Shown here piece after piece: positions 16,594 to 25,248 of a stretch of DNA of 64,000 nt. Position 1 is the stretch's first letter, and every line of letters starts with the position of its first letter. The notes beneath the pieces are model-generated. The model was not told the origin of the DNA and made no database searches. It saw only the letters and a program-made list of their open reading frames with translations. The translations under genes were made by a program, and so were the position numbers. Source of the DNA: an uncultured Candidatus Neoarthromitus sp. (lineage in GTDB: Bacteria; Bacillota; Clostridia; Clostridiales; Clostridiaceae); assembly GCA_937890765.1 (NCBI GenBank), contig CALADQ010000009.1, forward strand, positions 38,946 through 102,945, given 5' to 3'.

Positions 16594-19095
16594 TTACGAA
16601 TTCCTTCCACAACAAGATTTATATTTCTTTCCACTTCCACAAGGACAATCCTCATTACGCCCAACTTTTGTTTCCTTCTTAACAGTTCTTCCTTTAGTTT
16701 CAGAGTTTGATTGATTAGTACCTGTTTCCTTCATAACCCTTTCTCTTTGAGGGGCTCTATCACTTCTAACGTGCATTAAATACTTTATGGTATCTAATTT
16801 TATGTTCCTTATCATCTCTTCAAACATAGAGCTTCCCTCATATTGATAAGCTTGTATTGGATCTTGTTGCTTATAAGCTCTAAGTCCAATACCTTGTTTC
16901 AAATGATCCATGTTATTTATATGATCCATCCACTTTAAATCAACAACTCTCAAAAGAATAACTCGTTCAACCTCTCTAAGTTGCTTTTCTCCAAACTCTT
17001 CTTCTTTTTTTAAATAAATTTTCTTAGCTATAGAAACATACTTGCTTATTATCTCAGTATTGTTCAAATCTTGCAACATAGTCTTTGTTATTAATCCAAC
17101 AGGGACATATAAAAGTTCCATATACTCAATTAATTTTGTCAAATCACTATCTTCAGATTCCGAATTTAACAAATGTGCATTTACTTCATAGGAAACAACA
17201 TCTTCAATCATAGAATTAATTTGGTCTTTCAGATTTTCACCTTCTAAAACCCTAGAACGTTGTGAATAAATAATTTCTCTTTGCTTATTTATTACATCAT
17301 CATATCCAAGTAGAGATTTTCTAACATCGAAGTTATTTCCTTCAACATTTTTTTGAGCATTTTCAATAGCCTTAGAAACGAATTTACTTTCAATAGCGTC
17401 ATCTTCCGAAAGACCTAATCCTCCAACAACTGCTTTTAGCTTATCACCACCAAATATCCTCATTAAATCATCATCTAAACTAATATAAAATCTAGAACTT
17501 CCAGGATCTCCTTGTCTCCCAGCTCTTCCTTTCATTTGTCCATCAACTCGCCTTGATTCTGCTCTCTCAGTACCTATTATTTTAAGTCCACCAACCTCAC
17601 TTACTCCCTTACCAAGTTTTATATCTGTACCACGTCCTGCCATATTTGTCGAAACAGTTATCATACCTGCTTGACCTGCCTGAGCTACAATCTCAGCTTC
17701 TTTTTCATGAGATTTAGCAGTAAGCAATTGATGTTTTAGACCTTTTCTTCTCAAAGAATCCGACATTTCTTCAGCTTTTGAAATACTCGGAGCAACTACC
17801 AAAACAGGTTGACCTTTTAAATTGCTTTCCTCTATCTCCTTTATTATAGCTTTTATTTTACCAGGTTCTGTTTTGTAGACTTTATCTGGGTGATCTATCC
17901 TCTTAACAGGTTTATTTGTAGGAATTATCACTATGTCGAGACCATATATCTCTCTAAATTCATTTTCTTCAGTAGCAGCTGTACCTGTCATACCACTCAG
18001 TTTTTTATACATCCTGAACAAGTTTTGATAAGAAATAGTAGCTAAAGTTTTAGACTCTTTTTCAACCTTAACACCCTCTTTAGCTTCGATAGCTTGATGA
18101 AGACCATCTCCATAACGTCTTCCTTCCATAACCCTTCCAGTATTGTCATCAATTATTTCTACCTTTCCTTCGATAACTATATAATCCTTATCTCTCTTCA
18201 TAGCATAATTAGCTCTTAATGCCTGCGTAACATGATGTTGTATACTCATATTTTCAGGATCTGCATAGTTATCTACCTTAAAAAAAGTTTCTGCTTTCCT
18301 AACACCATCGTCAGTTAATATAACAGAATTAACTTTTTCATCTTTTTTGTAATCATCCTCTTTAAGAGTTTTCACAAAATAATCGGCTATTTTATAAAAA
18401 TCTGTAGATTTATCAGCAGCTCCAGAAATGATAAGCGGAGTTCTTGCATCGTCTATTAAAACTGAATCTATTTCATCAATAATTACAAAATTTAATCCTC
18501 TTTGGACTCTTTCTTCTTTAAATATTACCATGTTATCTCTCAAATAATCAAAACCAAATTCGTTATTTGTACCATAAGTAATATCACAAGAATATGCCTC
18601 TTGCCTTTGTTTAGACGTAATACCATGAACAACTGGAGCAACTGTTACACCTAAAAAATCATAAATAGGCTTATTAATTTCGCAGTCCCTCTGCGCTAAA
18701 TAGTCATTAACCGTTATAACATGAACTCCTTCTCCCGTAATAGAGTTCAAATAAGCTGGCGGTGTAGAAACTAAAGTCTTTCCTTCACCTGTTTTCATTT
18801 CTGCAATTCTTCCTTGGTGAAGAACTATTCCACCAATTAATTGAACATCATAATGTCTCTTACCCAAAACCCTACGTGAAACTTCTCTAACTACAGCAAA
18901 TGCTTCAGGCAACATTTTATCAAGAGACTCTCCATTTTTATATCTGTCTTTAAATTCTTGAGTTTTTAATTTCAATTTTTCATCAGACAATTTTTGAATG
19001 GATGGCTCTAAAGAATTTATTTTTTTTACGATTTTATTAATAAGTTTTAGTTCCCTATCACTGTATGTACCAAATATTTTTGTTAACAATCCCAT
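16594..19095 (-). CDS. secA: Preprotein translocase ATPase SecA
   Basis: 833 residues, the usual length. It drives secretion through SecYEG. Walker A MKTGEGKTLV (about residue 100), Walker B region IIDEIDSVLIDDARTPLIISG, the preprotein-binding domain, motifs NMAGRGTDIKLG and GRAGRQGDPGSSRFY of the second helicase domain, and a C-terminal SEC-C zinc motif CPCGSGKKYKSCCG. ATG start. The order hpf-secA-prfB is conserved in clostridia. It provides export for the secreted proteins of this window. Confidence 0.98.
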   Translation of the reverse strand: MGLLTKIFGTYSDRELKLINKIVKKINSLEPSIQKLSDEKLKLKTQEFKDRYKNGESLDKMLPEAFAVVREVSRRVLGKRHYDVQLIGGIVLHQGRIAEMKTGEGKTLVSTPPAYLNSITGEGVHVITVNDYLAQRDCEINKPIYDFLGVTVAPVVHGITSKQRQEAYSCDITYGTNNEFGFDYLRDNMVIFKEERVQRGLNFVIIDEIDSVLIDDARTPLIISGAADKSTDFYKIADYFVKTLKEDDYKKDEKVNSVILTDDGVRKAETFFKVDNYADPENMSIQHHVTQALRANYAMKRDKDYIVIEGKVEIIDDNTGRVMEGRRYGDGLHQAIEAKEGVKVEKESKTLATISYQNLFRMYKKLSGMTGTAATEENEFREIYGLDIVIIPTNKPVKRIDHPDKVYKTEPGKIKAIIKEIEESNLKGQPVLVVAPSISKAEEMSDSLRRKGLKHQLLTAKSHEKEAEIVAQAGQAGMITVSTNMAGRGTDIKLGKGVSEVGGLKIIGTERAESRRVDGQMKGRAGRQGDPGSSRFYISLDDDLMRIFGGDKLKAVVGGLGLSEDDAIESKFVSKAIENAQKNVEGNNFDVRKSLLGYDDVINKQREIIYSQRSRVLEGENLKDQINSMIEDVVSYEVNAHLLNSESEDSDLTKLIEYMELLYVPVGLITKTMLQDLNNTEIISKYVSIAKKIYLKKEEEFGEKQLREVERVILLRVVDLKWMDHINNMDHLKQGIGLRAYKQQDPIQAYQYEGSSMFEEMIRNIKLDTIKYLMHVRSDRAPQRERVMKETGTNQSNSETKGRTVKKETKVGRNEDCPCGSGKKYKSCCGRNS

Positions 19096-19268
19096 CGATT
19101 TTCATCCTCACAATTACACTTCATAATTATATTATCTTATTTTTATAATAAATTTAAACCTATATTTTATATTTATTTACATTTTAAAAATATTTTTAAA
19201 ATTTTATACTAAATAATTTATGTAAAAATTTAAATTTTCGAAATTTTATTTTTCTCTTATCAATAAAT

Positions 19269-19294
19269 TAAGGTGTCCATTTGAGAACACCTTA
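19269..19294 (-). terminator. Terminator after hpf
   Basis: An eight-base stem TAAGGTGT/ACACCTTA lies just after the hpf stop. The following T-run on the minus strand is weak. Confidence 0.6.
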
Positions 19295-19302
19295 AAACAA
19301 CT

Positions 19303-19845
19303 TTAATATTCCGGTTCTATAAGTCCATAATTGCCAGACCTTCTTTTATACAAAACATTTACATTATCAGTCTCAGCATTTATAAAAACATAAAAATCAT
19401 GTCCCATAAGCTCCATTTGAAAAATAGCTTCATCTTTGTACATAGGCTTTATAGGAAATCTTTTAAATTTTACAATTTTATCGTCTTCTCCATCCTCATC
19501 ATCAATTTCTATGTTATCAAATAATATATGTGAATTCTTCAATTCCTTATCTTCATGATACTTTTTTAGTAATTTAGTTTTTTGCTTTCTTATCTGTTTG
19601 TATATTTTATCTACAACTAAATCTATGGCCACGTATAAATCAGCATTTCTTTCTTGAGCCCTCAAATAAATACCGTTAAGCATAATTGCAACTTCTATTA
19701 TCTGATTATTCTTTTCAATACTTAAAGTAACTTGGGCTTCTAATTCATCAGAAAAATATTTGTCTAACTTAGATAATTTTTTACAAATACTGTCTTCCAA
19801 CACATCAGTTACTTGAATATTTCTTCCATGAATAACTATTTTCAT
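19303..19845 (-). CDS. hpf: Ribosome hibernation promoting factor, long form
   Basis: 180 residues: an N-terminal S30AE/YfiA fold (MKIVIHGRNIQVTDVLEDSI; VAIMLNGIYLRAQERNADLYVAIDLVVDKIYKQIRKQK) and the C-terminal dimerisation domain of long HPF (VKFKRFPIKPMYKDEAIFQMELMGHDFYVF). It dimerises 70S ribosomes into inactive 100S particles in stationary phase or dormancy. The ATG is preceded by GGGGG. Directly upstream lies the raiA structured RNA, whose family is named after this gene. Confidence 0.96.
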   Translation of the reverse strand: MKIVIHGRNIQVTDVLEDSICKKLSKLDKYFSDELEAQVTLSIEKNNQIIEVAIMLNGIYLRAQERNADLYVAIDLVVDKIYKQIRKQKTKLLKKYHEDKELKNSHILFDNIEIDDEDGEDDKIVKFKRFPIKPMYKDEAIFQMELMGHDFYVFINAETDNVNVLYKRRSGNYGLIEPEY

Positions 19846-19871
19846 ACTTAAGCCCCCTAAAAATAAAATAA

Positions 19872-20079
19872 AAAGCTAGTTGACCTGGTCTTTTCCCCCA
19901 CACTCGCCTGCTGGAGCTTTCGCTAATAAAACTTAATTCCTCACTACTAACACTCTCACTTAATTATTTAGTGGCAGGTCTTACTTCTAAGCCGCACCAT
20001 GATAATTAAAACCTACTTTAATTTACGTGGATCGTTTCGCCTGCGACTGGCATCGATTTTCAACCACAAACCTAGCTTT
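19872..20079 (-). ncRNA. raiA RNA: raiA motif structured RNA
   Basis: A 208-base stretch between comFC and hpf is clearly richer in G+C than its surroundings and is not coding. Its ends pair: AAAGCTAG at the 5' side (20072-20079) with CTAGCTTT at the 3' side, followed by a U-rich run like a terminator. Inside are a GCGAAAGC tetraloop hairpin (19916-19923) and a repeated GCAGGCGA (19904-19911 and 20037-20044). Location directly upstream of hpf (raiA) is the hallmark of the raiA RNA family of Firmicutes and Actinobacteria, a large conserved ncRNA of unresolved function. The family assignment rests on position and structure; I could not run a covariance search. Confidence 0.8.
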
Positions 20080-20085
20080 GTACTA

Positions 20086-20115
20086 ATTTTAAATTAAAGT
20101 TTTTGCAATTGTCAA
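20086..20115 (-). promoter_or_regulatory. Promoter of the raiA RNA within the 3' end of comFC
   Basis: On the minus strand TTGACA (20110-20115), an 18-base spacer and TAAAAT (20086-20091). The predicted start falls at about 20079, exactly where the closing helix of the RNA begins. Confidence 0.75.
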
Positions 20116-20742
20116 TACACTTACCATCGTTTTAGGATTAGTTTTTTTTATGACGCTAATAACCTCTTCTAAAGTACTACAAGTTGTTGCAACATCGTCA
20201 ATTATTAAAATTTCTTTGCCCTCTAAATCTAATTTGCATTTCAAAGGAAAAAATTTATTCTTTACATTGCTCTTTCTTTCACTTGATTTCATTTTCTTTT
20301 GCTCCAAAGTTTTTCCCTTACATTCAAGAAGTTTTATAACTTTAAGATTTAAATGTTTTCCCAAAAATTTAACGATAAAATAACTTTGGTCAAATCCTTC
20401 TAACTTTATTTTTGATTTATCCCGTGGAACATATGTAAGATAATCAATCTTAAAATTATTTTTGACTATAAAATCTTTCAAAATTTCTCCTAAATATTCT
20501 CCACTGGAAAAATTTTTGTGCACTTTAAAATTATAAATTAACTCCTTTATACTTCCTTTGTAATAAGTAGCAAAAGTTCCTTCAATTCCTTTGATATTTA
20601 TTTTGTGAAAATTATCATTAAAAGATATTTCACTTAAACATGTATCGCAAATTTTTCCGCCATCATGCTTTTGCAAACAACAAACACAAACTTTTAATTT
20701 TGGATAAATTGAATCTAATATTTTTTCAAACCAAATTCCCAA
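20089..20742 (-). CDS. comFC: ComFC-like phosphoribosyltransferase
   Basis: 217 residues: an N-terminal zinc finger with paired cysteines (CVCCLQKHDGGKICDTCL, residues about 18-35) and a C-terminal type I phosphoribosyltransferase fold with the PRPP motif ILIIDDVATTCST. ComFC/ComF takes part in competence DNA uptake in Bacillus, though its biochemical role is not settled, and it is kept in many bacteria not known to be competent. It overlaps the preceding degenerate ComFA-like gene by 28 bases, consistent with a remnant comFA-comFC operon. Confidence 0.9.
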   Translation of the reverse strand: MGIWFEKILDSIYPKLKVCVCCLQKHDGGKICDTCLSEISFNDNFHKINIKGIEGTFATYYKGSIKELIYNFKVHKNFSSGEYLGEILKDFIVKNNFKIDYLTYVPRDKSKIKLEGFDQSYFIVKFLGKHLNLKVIKLLECKGKTLEQKKMKSSERKSNVKNKFFPLKCKLDLEGKEILIIDDVATTCSTLEEVISVIKKTNPKTMVSVLTIAKTLI

Positions 20743-21689
20743 ATTCTTTTATTGTAACTCCTTGAAATACTTTTTGCCGTAAGTATTTCCATATTTTCGT
20801 AATTAAATACAAAAATTATTTCATTTTTACAATCATTTAAAAAATTGCAAACACTACACAATCCTAATAACTTTTTGTAGTTAAAATTTTTATTTTCTGC
20901 TGAAAAAACCAATATATTAAATTCATTTTTGTAATTTAAATTGCTTGATATTATATTTTCCATCTCTTTCAAGAACTTAATTGTACAAACATAAATATAG
21001 GAATTTAAAAAAGTTTTTCCTTCAAAATCTTCAAAAGATTCAAAATCCCTTTCCAAAAATAAATTTTTAAGTTTAGGAGAAAATGAAACATATTTTTTCA
21101 TATAAGAATAGACCTTAATAGATGATTCTTCATTTTTAGTTACTAATACGACTTTACCTTCATTTAACATGAACCACTCTAAAAATTCAAAAACCACATA
21201 AGGAATATCAAAATCTAAATCTATCTTTGTGCAAACTGTTCTAGGCTCCTTAAATATTTCCAAATCCTTGCTTATTTCATAGACCAAATTATTATTTAAA
21301 ATTTCTTTCATAGTCAAAACAACTTTTTTTTGACACTTTATATTTTTCAAAAACGAAATTATACTTGAATCTTTAAAATCCGAATTTATATTTACATCAT
21401 CAAAAATTATCAAATCAAAATTTGAATTTAATTTATAAACATCTTCTATCTTTGAAAAAATTATAGAATCCCTTTGAGAAACCTTCTTATTATATAGAAT
21501 TTTTTTCACATAAGAAAAATTTTGAGTTATGTACAAAACCTTCTTATGAGAATCGAGAATTTCACTTAAGAAACAAACAATTAAATTTAAATCATACAAA
21601 GGATGACAAACAACATTAAAAAATTCATCCTTCGAATTAAAAAACCATTTAATCAATTTTTTAAAATTATAGTCCTTCTCTTTTTCCAA
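20715..21689 (-). CDS. Degenerate helicase-like protein in the comFA position
   Basis: 324 residues with no confident family match. The layout resembles a superfamily 2 helicase that has lost its motor: KVLYITQNFSYVKK resembles motif Ia, FDLIIFDDVN sits where Walker B (DEVD in ComFA) is expected, KKVVLTMKEIL resembles motif III, and EGKVVLVTKNEESSIKVYSYMK resembles motif IV of the second RecA-like domain. No Walker A is present; the corresponding site reads VVCHPLYDLN. It lies between recD2 and comFC, the place of comFA in related genomes. The start is TTG with a distant Shine-Dalgarno, so the N-terminus is uncertain. I infer a decayed or repurposed ComFA. Confidence 0.5.
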   Translation of the reverse strand: MEKEKDYNFKKLIKWFFNSKDEFFNVVCHPLYDLNLIVCFLSEILDSHKKVLYITQNFSYVKKILYNKKVSQRDSIIFSKIEDVYKLNSNFDLIIFDDVNINSDFKDSSIISFLKNIKCQKKVVLTMKEILNNNLVYEISKDLEIFKEPRTVCTKIDLDFDIPYVVFEFLEWFMLNEGKVVLVTKNEESSIKVYSYMKKYVSFSPKLKNLFLERDFESFEDFEGKTFLNSYIYVCTIKFLKEMENIISSNLNYKNEFNILVFSAENKNFNYKKLLGLCSVCNFLNDCKNEIIFVFNYENMEILTAKSISRSYNKRIWEFGLKKY

Positions 21690-21713
21690 AATATTTAAAA
21701 TTTTATACTCCCC

Positions 21714-23930
21714 CTAATTTTTATCTGCTAAATTAATAATTTCTCTAAAAAGATATCCAAGTGAAGAGTATCTCACAACACAAGAATTATTTTTAACCAT
21801 ATACATCAAAGCATTGTAATCTCCAACTAAAACCAAATATTTTTTAGCTCGAGTAACAGCTGTATACAAAATGTTTCTGTTCATCAAAATCGATGAAAAT
21901 TTAAAAATAGGCATAACTACAATAGGAAATTCACTTCCTTGACTTTTGTGAATTGTTATTGCATACGCGTGTTCTAATTCATTAAGATTGTGGCGTTCAT
22001 ATTTAAAAACTTTACTCTCATCATATATAACTTCTATTTGTTTTGACGAAACACTCCTTATATAACCAATATCTCCATTAAAAACACCTTTAACACTCTT
22101 CGAACTATTTAAATAATAACCACTTAATTCATAGTTATTTTTTATTTGCATAACCTTATCCCCAACTCTATAACAAATTCCCGAATGAAAAATTTCTTTG
22201 TTACTGCAAGTTTTAGGATTAAGATTTTCTTGAAACATCAAATTCAAATTATTTACTCCTAAAATTCCTTTTCTAACTGGAGATAAAACTTGTATGTCTT
22301 TCAACTTATCAATTTCATTTGAAAAAAATTTTGGAATTCTAAAAGTCACAATCTCATTTAATGTTTTAACAATACTCTCTTGATTATTATCTCTTAAAAT
22401 GTAAAAATCTCCATCTTTTTTATTTACAATAAGCTCTTCACCATTATTTATTTTGTGAGCGTTTAAAACTATATAACTGCTTTCCTTTTGCCTATAAATT
22501 CTATTTAATCTTGAAACCTTAAATATTCCGCTATTTATTATATCTTTCAAAAAATTTCCTGGCCCAACTGAAGGAAGTTGATCAACATCACCAACTATTA
22601 TAACTTTTGTTCCAATTCCCAACGAATTAAAAAGTTTACTTCCAATTAAAACATCAATCATAGATGCTTCATCAATTATAATTGCATCGCACTTTATAAT
22701 ATTTTTTTCACTTTTAGATACAAAATCAAATTCTTCATCTTCTGATGATGAAATTTCCAAAACTCTATGTATTGTTTTCGCTTCAAAACCTGTGGTTTCC
22801 ATCATACGCTTAGCCGCTCTTCCCGTAGGAGCAACCATTATAGTTTTCAAACCATAATTTAAAAACGTATTTAAAATAAATTTTATTATTGTAGTTTTTC
22901 CTGTACCAGGTCCACCTGTAATTATATGTACATTTTCATTTACGCTAGATATTAAAGCATCAACTTGATCTTGAGAAAATTTAAAAAAATTATTTTTTTC
23001 AAATTCGTTAATTTCTTTAAAAATGTCGATTGAAATTTTATTTTTTGAATATAAATATAAACGTACTAAACTTGAACATATATCGAACTCACTCATATAA
23101 ACATTTGGCAAGAATACATACTTATTATTCTCAAATATTTTATCTAAAATCAATCCCTTAGATAAAATTTCATTGTAAATTTCTTCTACATTATTTTTTT
23201 CAACTTCTAAAAGTTCACAAGACAAATCAATTAATTCGTCGTAGGGCAAACACGTATTTCCAAATTTTAATTTATCTTTTAAAATGAACATAATTCCATG
23301 TTTAACTCTATTAAAACAATTTAATTCTACATTTAATTTTTTCCCAATTAAGTCAGCCTTTTTAAAACCGAATCCTTGAACTTTTTCTATTAAAACATAT
23401 GGATCTTTAATTACAACATCGACTGAAGCTTCATAAAAAATTTCATAAATTTTATTTGCGTTATTTAAAGACAATCCCATTTGAGTTAACTTTAAAATTA
23501 TTTCTTTATCATTGGAAATCGAATCAACTGCACTTTTTATTTCTAAAAATTTTTTATTTCCAATACCTTCAACTTCTTTCAATCGTTCAATGTGATTATT
23601 TATTATGTCTAAAGTATCTTCTCCAAATTTTTGAACAATTTTTTTTGCAGTTTTAACACCTATTCCAACAAAAAGCGAAGAAGACAAATAATTTTCAATT
23701 TCTTCTGTTGTAAAAGAATTTAATTTTTCAAAACTCGAAACTTTAAATCTCTCTCCATATTTAAAATTAGTTTCAAATTCACCTTCAAATTTAATTTTTT
23801 CATTTAACAAAACTTCTTCAGAATTGCAAACACAAATAACTTCTTTATTATTATCACAAACTATTTTAAATATCGAAAAATTATTTGAAGTATACAAAAT
23901 TCTTTTAACAACACCAATTAAAATTTCCAT
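21714..23930 (-). CDS. recD2: RecD2-type ATP-dependent DNA helicase
   Basis: 738 residues: an N-terminal OB-like domain (MEILIGVVKRILYTSNNFSIFKIV), helix-hairpin-helix repeats (GIGVKTAKKIVQKFG), Walker A ITGGPGTGKTT (about residue 337), motif AIIIDEASMID, VGDVDQLPSVGPG, and a C-terminal AYAITIHKSQGSEF. It unwinds DNA 5' to 3' and contributes to repair and replication-fork maintenance outside RecBCD. I start at the ATG at 23930 because GAGGGAG lies just upstream; the longer in-frame start at 23960 has no Shine-Dalgarno. First gene of the recD2 / ComFA-like / comFC cluster. Confidence 0.95.
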   Translation of the reverse strand: MEILIGVVKRILYTSNNFSIFKIVCDNNKEVICVCNSEEVLLNEKIKFEGEFETNFKYGERFKVSSFEKLNSFTTEEIENYLSSSLFVGIGVKTAKKIVQKFGEDTLDIINNHIERLKEVEGIGNKKFLEIKSAVDSISNDKEIILKLTQMGLSLNNANKIYEIFYEASVDVVIKDPYVLIEKVQGFGFKKADLIGKKLNVELNCFNRVKHGIMFILKDKLKFGNTCLPYDELIDLSCELLEVEKNNVEEIYNEILSKGLILDKIFENNKYVFLPNVYMSEFDICSSLVRLYLYSKNKISIDIFKEINEFEKNNFFKFSQDQVDALISSVNENVHIITGGPGTGKTTIIKFILNTFLNYGLKTIMVAPTGRAAKRMMETTGFEAKTIHRVLEISSSEDEEFDFVSKSEKNIIKCDAIIIDEASMIDVLIGSKLFNSLGIGTKVIIVGDVDQLPSVGPGNFLKDIINSGIFKVSRLNRIYRQKESSYIVLNAHKINNGEELIVNKKDGDFYILRDNNQESIVKTLNEIVTFRIPKFFSNEIDKLKDIQVLSPVRKGILGVNNLNLMFQENLNPKTCSNKEIFHSGICYRVGDKVMQIKNNYELSGYYLNSSKSVKGVFNGDIGYIRSVSSKQIEVIYDESKVFKYERHNLNELEHAYAITIHKSQGSEFPIVVMPIFKFSSILMNRNILYTAVTRAKKYLVLVGDYNALMYMVKNNSCVVRYSSLGYLFREIINLADKN

Positions 23931-23996
23931 GTGCTCCCTCATATTTATCAAAATTATCAACCAAAATTATATCACAAAACAAACAATTTCATTTTA

Positions 23997-24025
23997 TTGA
24001 CATTAAGTATTATTAATTTTAAACT
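23997..24025 (+). promoter_or_regulatory. Sigma-A promoter of nagA
   Basis: A perfect TTGACA (23997-24002), a 17-base spacer and TAAACT (24020-24025), 25 bases before the nagA start. Confidence 0.7.
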
Positions 24026-24049
24026 ATTTACAAGAAAGGGGATGTAATC

Positions 24050-25195
24050 TTGTTAATTAAAAATGTAAAAATAATATTTCCTGATTCTATAATACCTGGA
24101 AGCATAATAATACAAAATAATAAGATATACAAAATATTTTTGAATCACAACCCTAGATATGATGGAAAAACTTTAGATGGTGAAAATCTTTATCTTTCAC
24201 CTGGATTTATAGATATACACATACATGGTGCTTTTGGATGCGATACAATGGACGCGACTAAAGAAAGCATTCAACATATATCAAAAACTATTTTAAAACA
24301 CGGCGTAACTTCGTTTCTTCCAACAACAATGACATGTTCAAAAGAAGAAATACGAGCTGCTATTAAAAACGTATATGAGGCCATGCGAACAAATTGTACA
24401 GACAACAATATTTTAGGTGTTCACTTGGAAGGACCATTCATAAGCAGAGAAAAAATAGGGGCCCAAAATCCAAATTTCCTATTAGAGCCTTCTGTAGAAA
24501 ATTTTAAAGAAATAGTTGGAGACCACGAAGACATAATAAAAATAGTAACTCTTGCTCCAGAAATAAGCGGAGCTACTGAACTAATACATTATCTTGAAGA
24601 AAATAACATAACCGCATCTATAGGCCATTCAAATGCAAAATACGAAGAAACAATTAAAGCAATAAAACATGGTATATCTCATGCCACTCATTTGTATAAC
24701 GGAATGAGTTCATTCAACCACAGAGAACCTGGCGCAGTTTGTGCAATATTAAATTCGAACATAACAGCAGAATGTATATTAGATGGAATACACTTACATT
24801 ACGCAGCATTAGAGATAGCGTTAAAAATAAAATCAACAAATAAAATTGTTTTAATAACTGATGCAATGAGTGCTTGTTGCATGAAAGATGGAAATTATTC
24901 TTTGGGAGGTCAAGAAGTAATTGTTAAAGATTCTGCAGCTAGATTAAAAAATGGAACTTTAGCTGGATCTGTTCTAACCTTAGATAAAGCTGTAAGAAAC
25001 ATTAAAAATCATTTAGATCTTCCACTTCAAGAAATAATAAAACTTCTTACAATAAATCCATCAAAAGTTTGTGGTACTCAAAGAACAAAAGGAATCATAA
25101 AAGAAAACTATGATGCAGATTTAATTTTGTTCGATGATGATATAAATATAAAACATGTATTTGTTGATGGAAGGCACAAAGAAATTGAACAATAA
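24050..25195 (+). CDS. nagA: N-acetylglucosamine-6-phosphate deacetylase
   Basis: Converts GlcNAc-6-P to GlcN-6-P, the first committed step of amino-sugar use and wall recycling. Amidohydrolase fold with LSPGFIDIHIHGAFGCDTMD (metal-binding HxH), HLEGPFIS with the metal Glu, ASIGHSNA, ISHATHLYNGMS and VLITDAMSA with the catalytic Asp. 381 residues, TTG start with AAGGGGATG seven bases upstream. It is monocistronic between its own promoter and a bidirectional terminator; no nagB or PTS gene is adjacent. Confidence 0.96.
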   Translation: MLIKNVKIIFPDSIIPGSIIIQNNKIYKIFLNHNPRYDGKTLDGENLYLSPGFIDIHIHGAFGCDTMDATKESIQHISKTILKHGVTSFLPTTMTCSKEEIRAAIKNVYEAMRTNCTDNNILGVHLEGPFISREKIGAQNPNFLLEPSVENFKEIVGDHEDIIKIVTLAPEISGATELIHYLEENNITASIGHSNAKYEETIKAIKHGISHATHLYNGMSSFNHREPGAVCAILNSNITAECILDGIHLHYAALEIALKIKSTNKIVLITDAMSACCMKDGNYSLGGQEVIVKDSAARLKNGTLAGSVLTLDKAVRNIKNHLDLPLQEIIKLLTINPSKVCGTQRTKGIIKENYDADLILFDDDINIKHVFVDGRHKEIEQ

Positions 25196-25228
25196 AAAAA
25201 CCTCTTAACCAAAAGGTTAGGAGGTTTT
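25196..25228. terminator. Bidirectional terminator between nagA and metK
   Basis: A 14-base stem AAAACCTCTTAACC / GGTTAGGAGGTTTT with an AAAA loop, closing both convergent genes. Confidence 0.9.
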
Positions 25229-25248
25229 AAAAATTAAACAATAAAATC

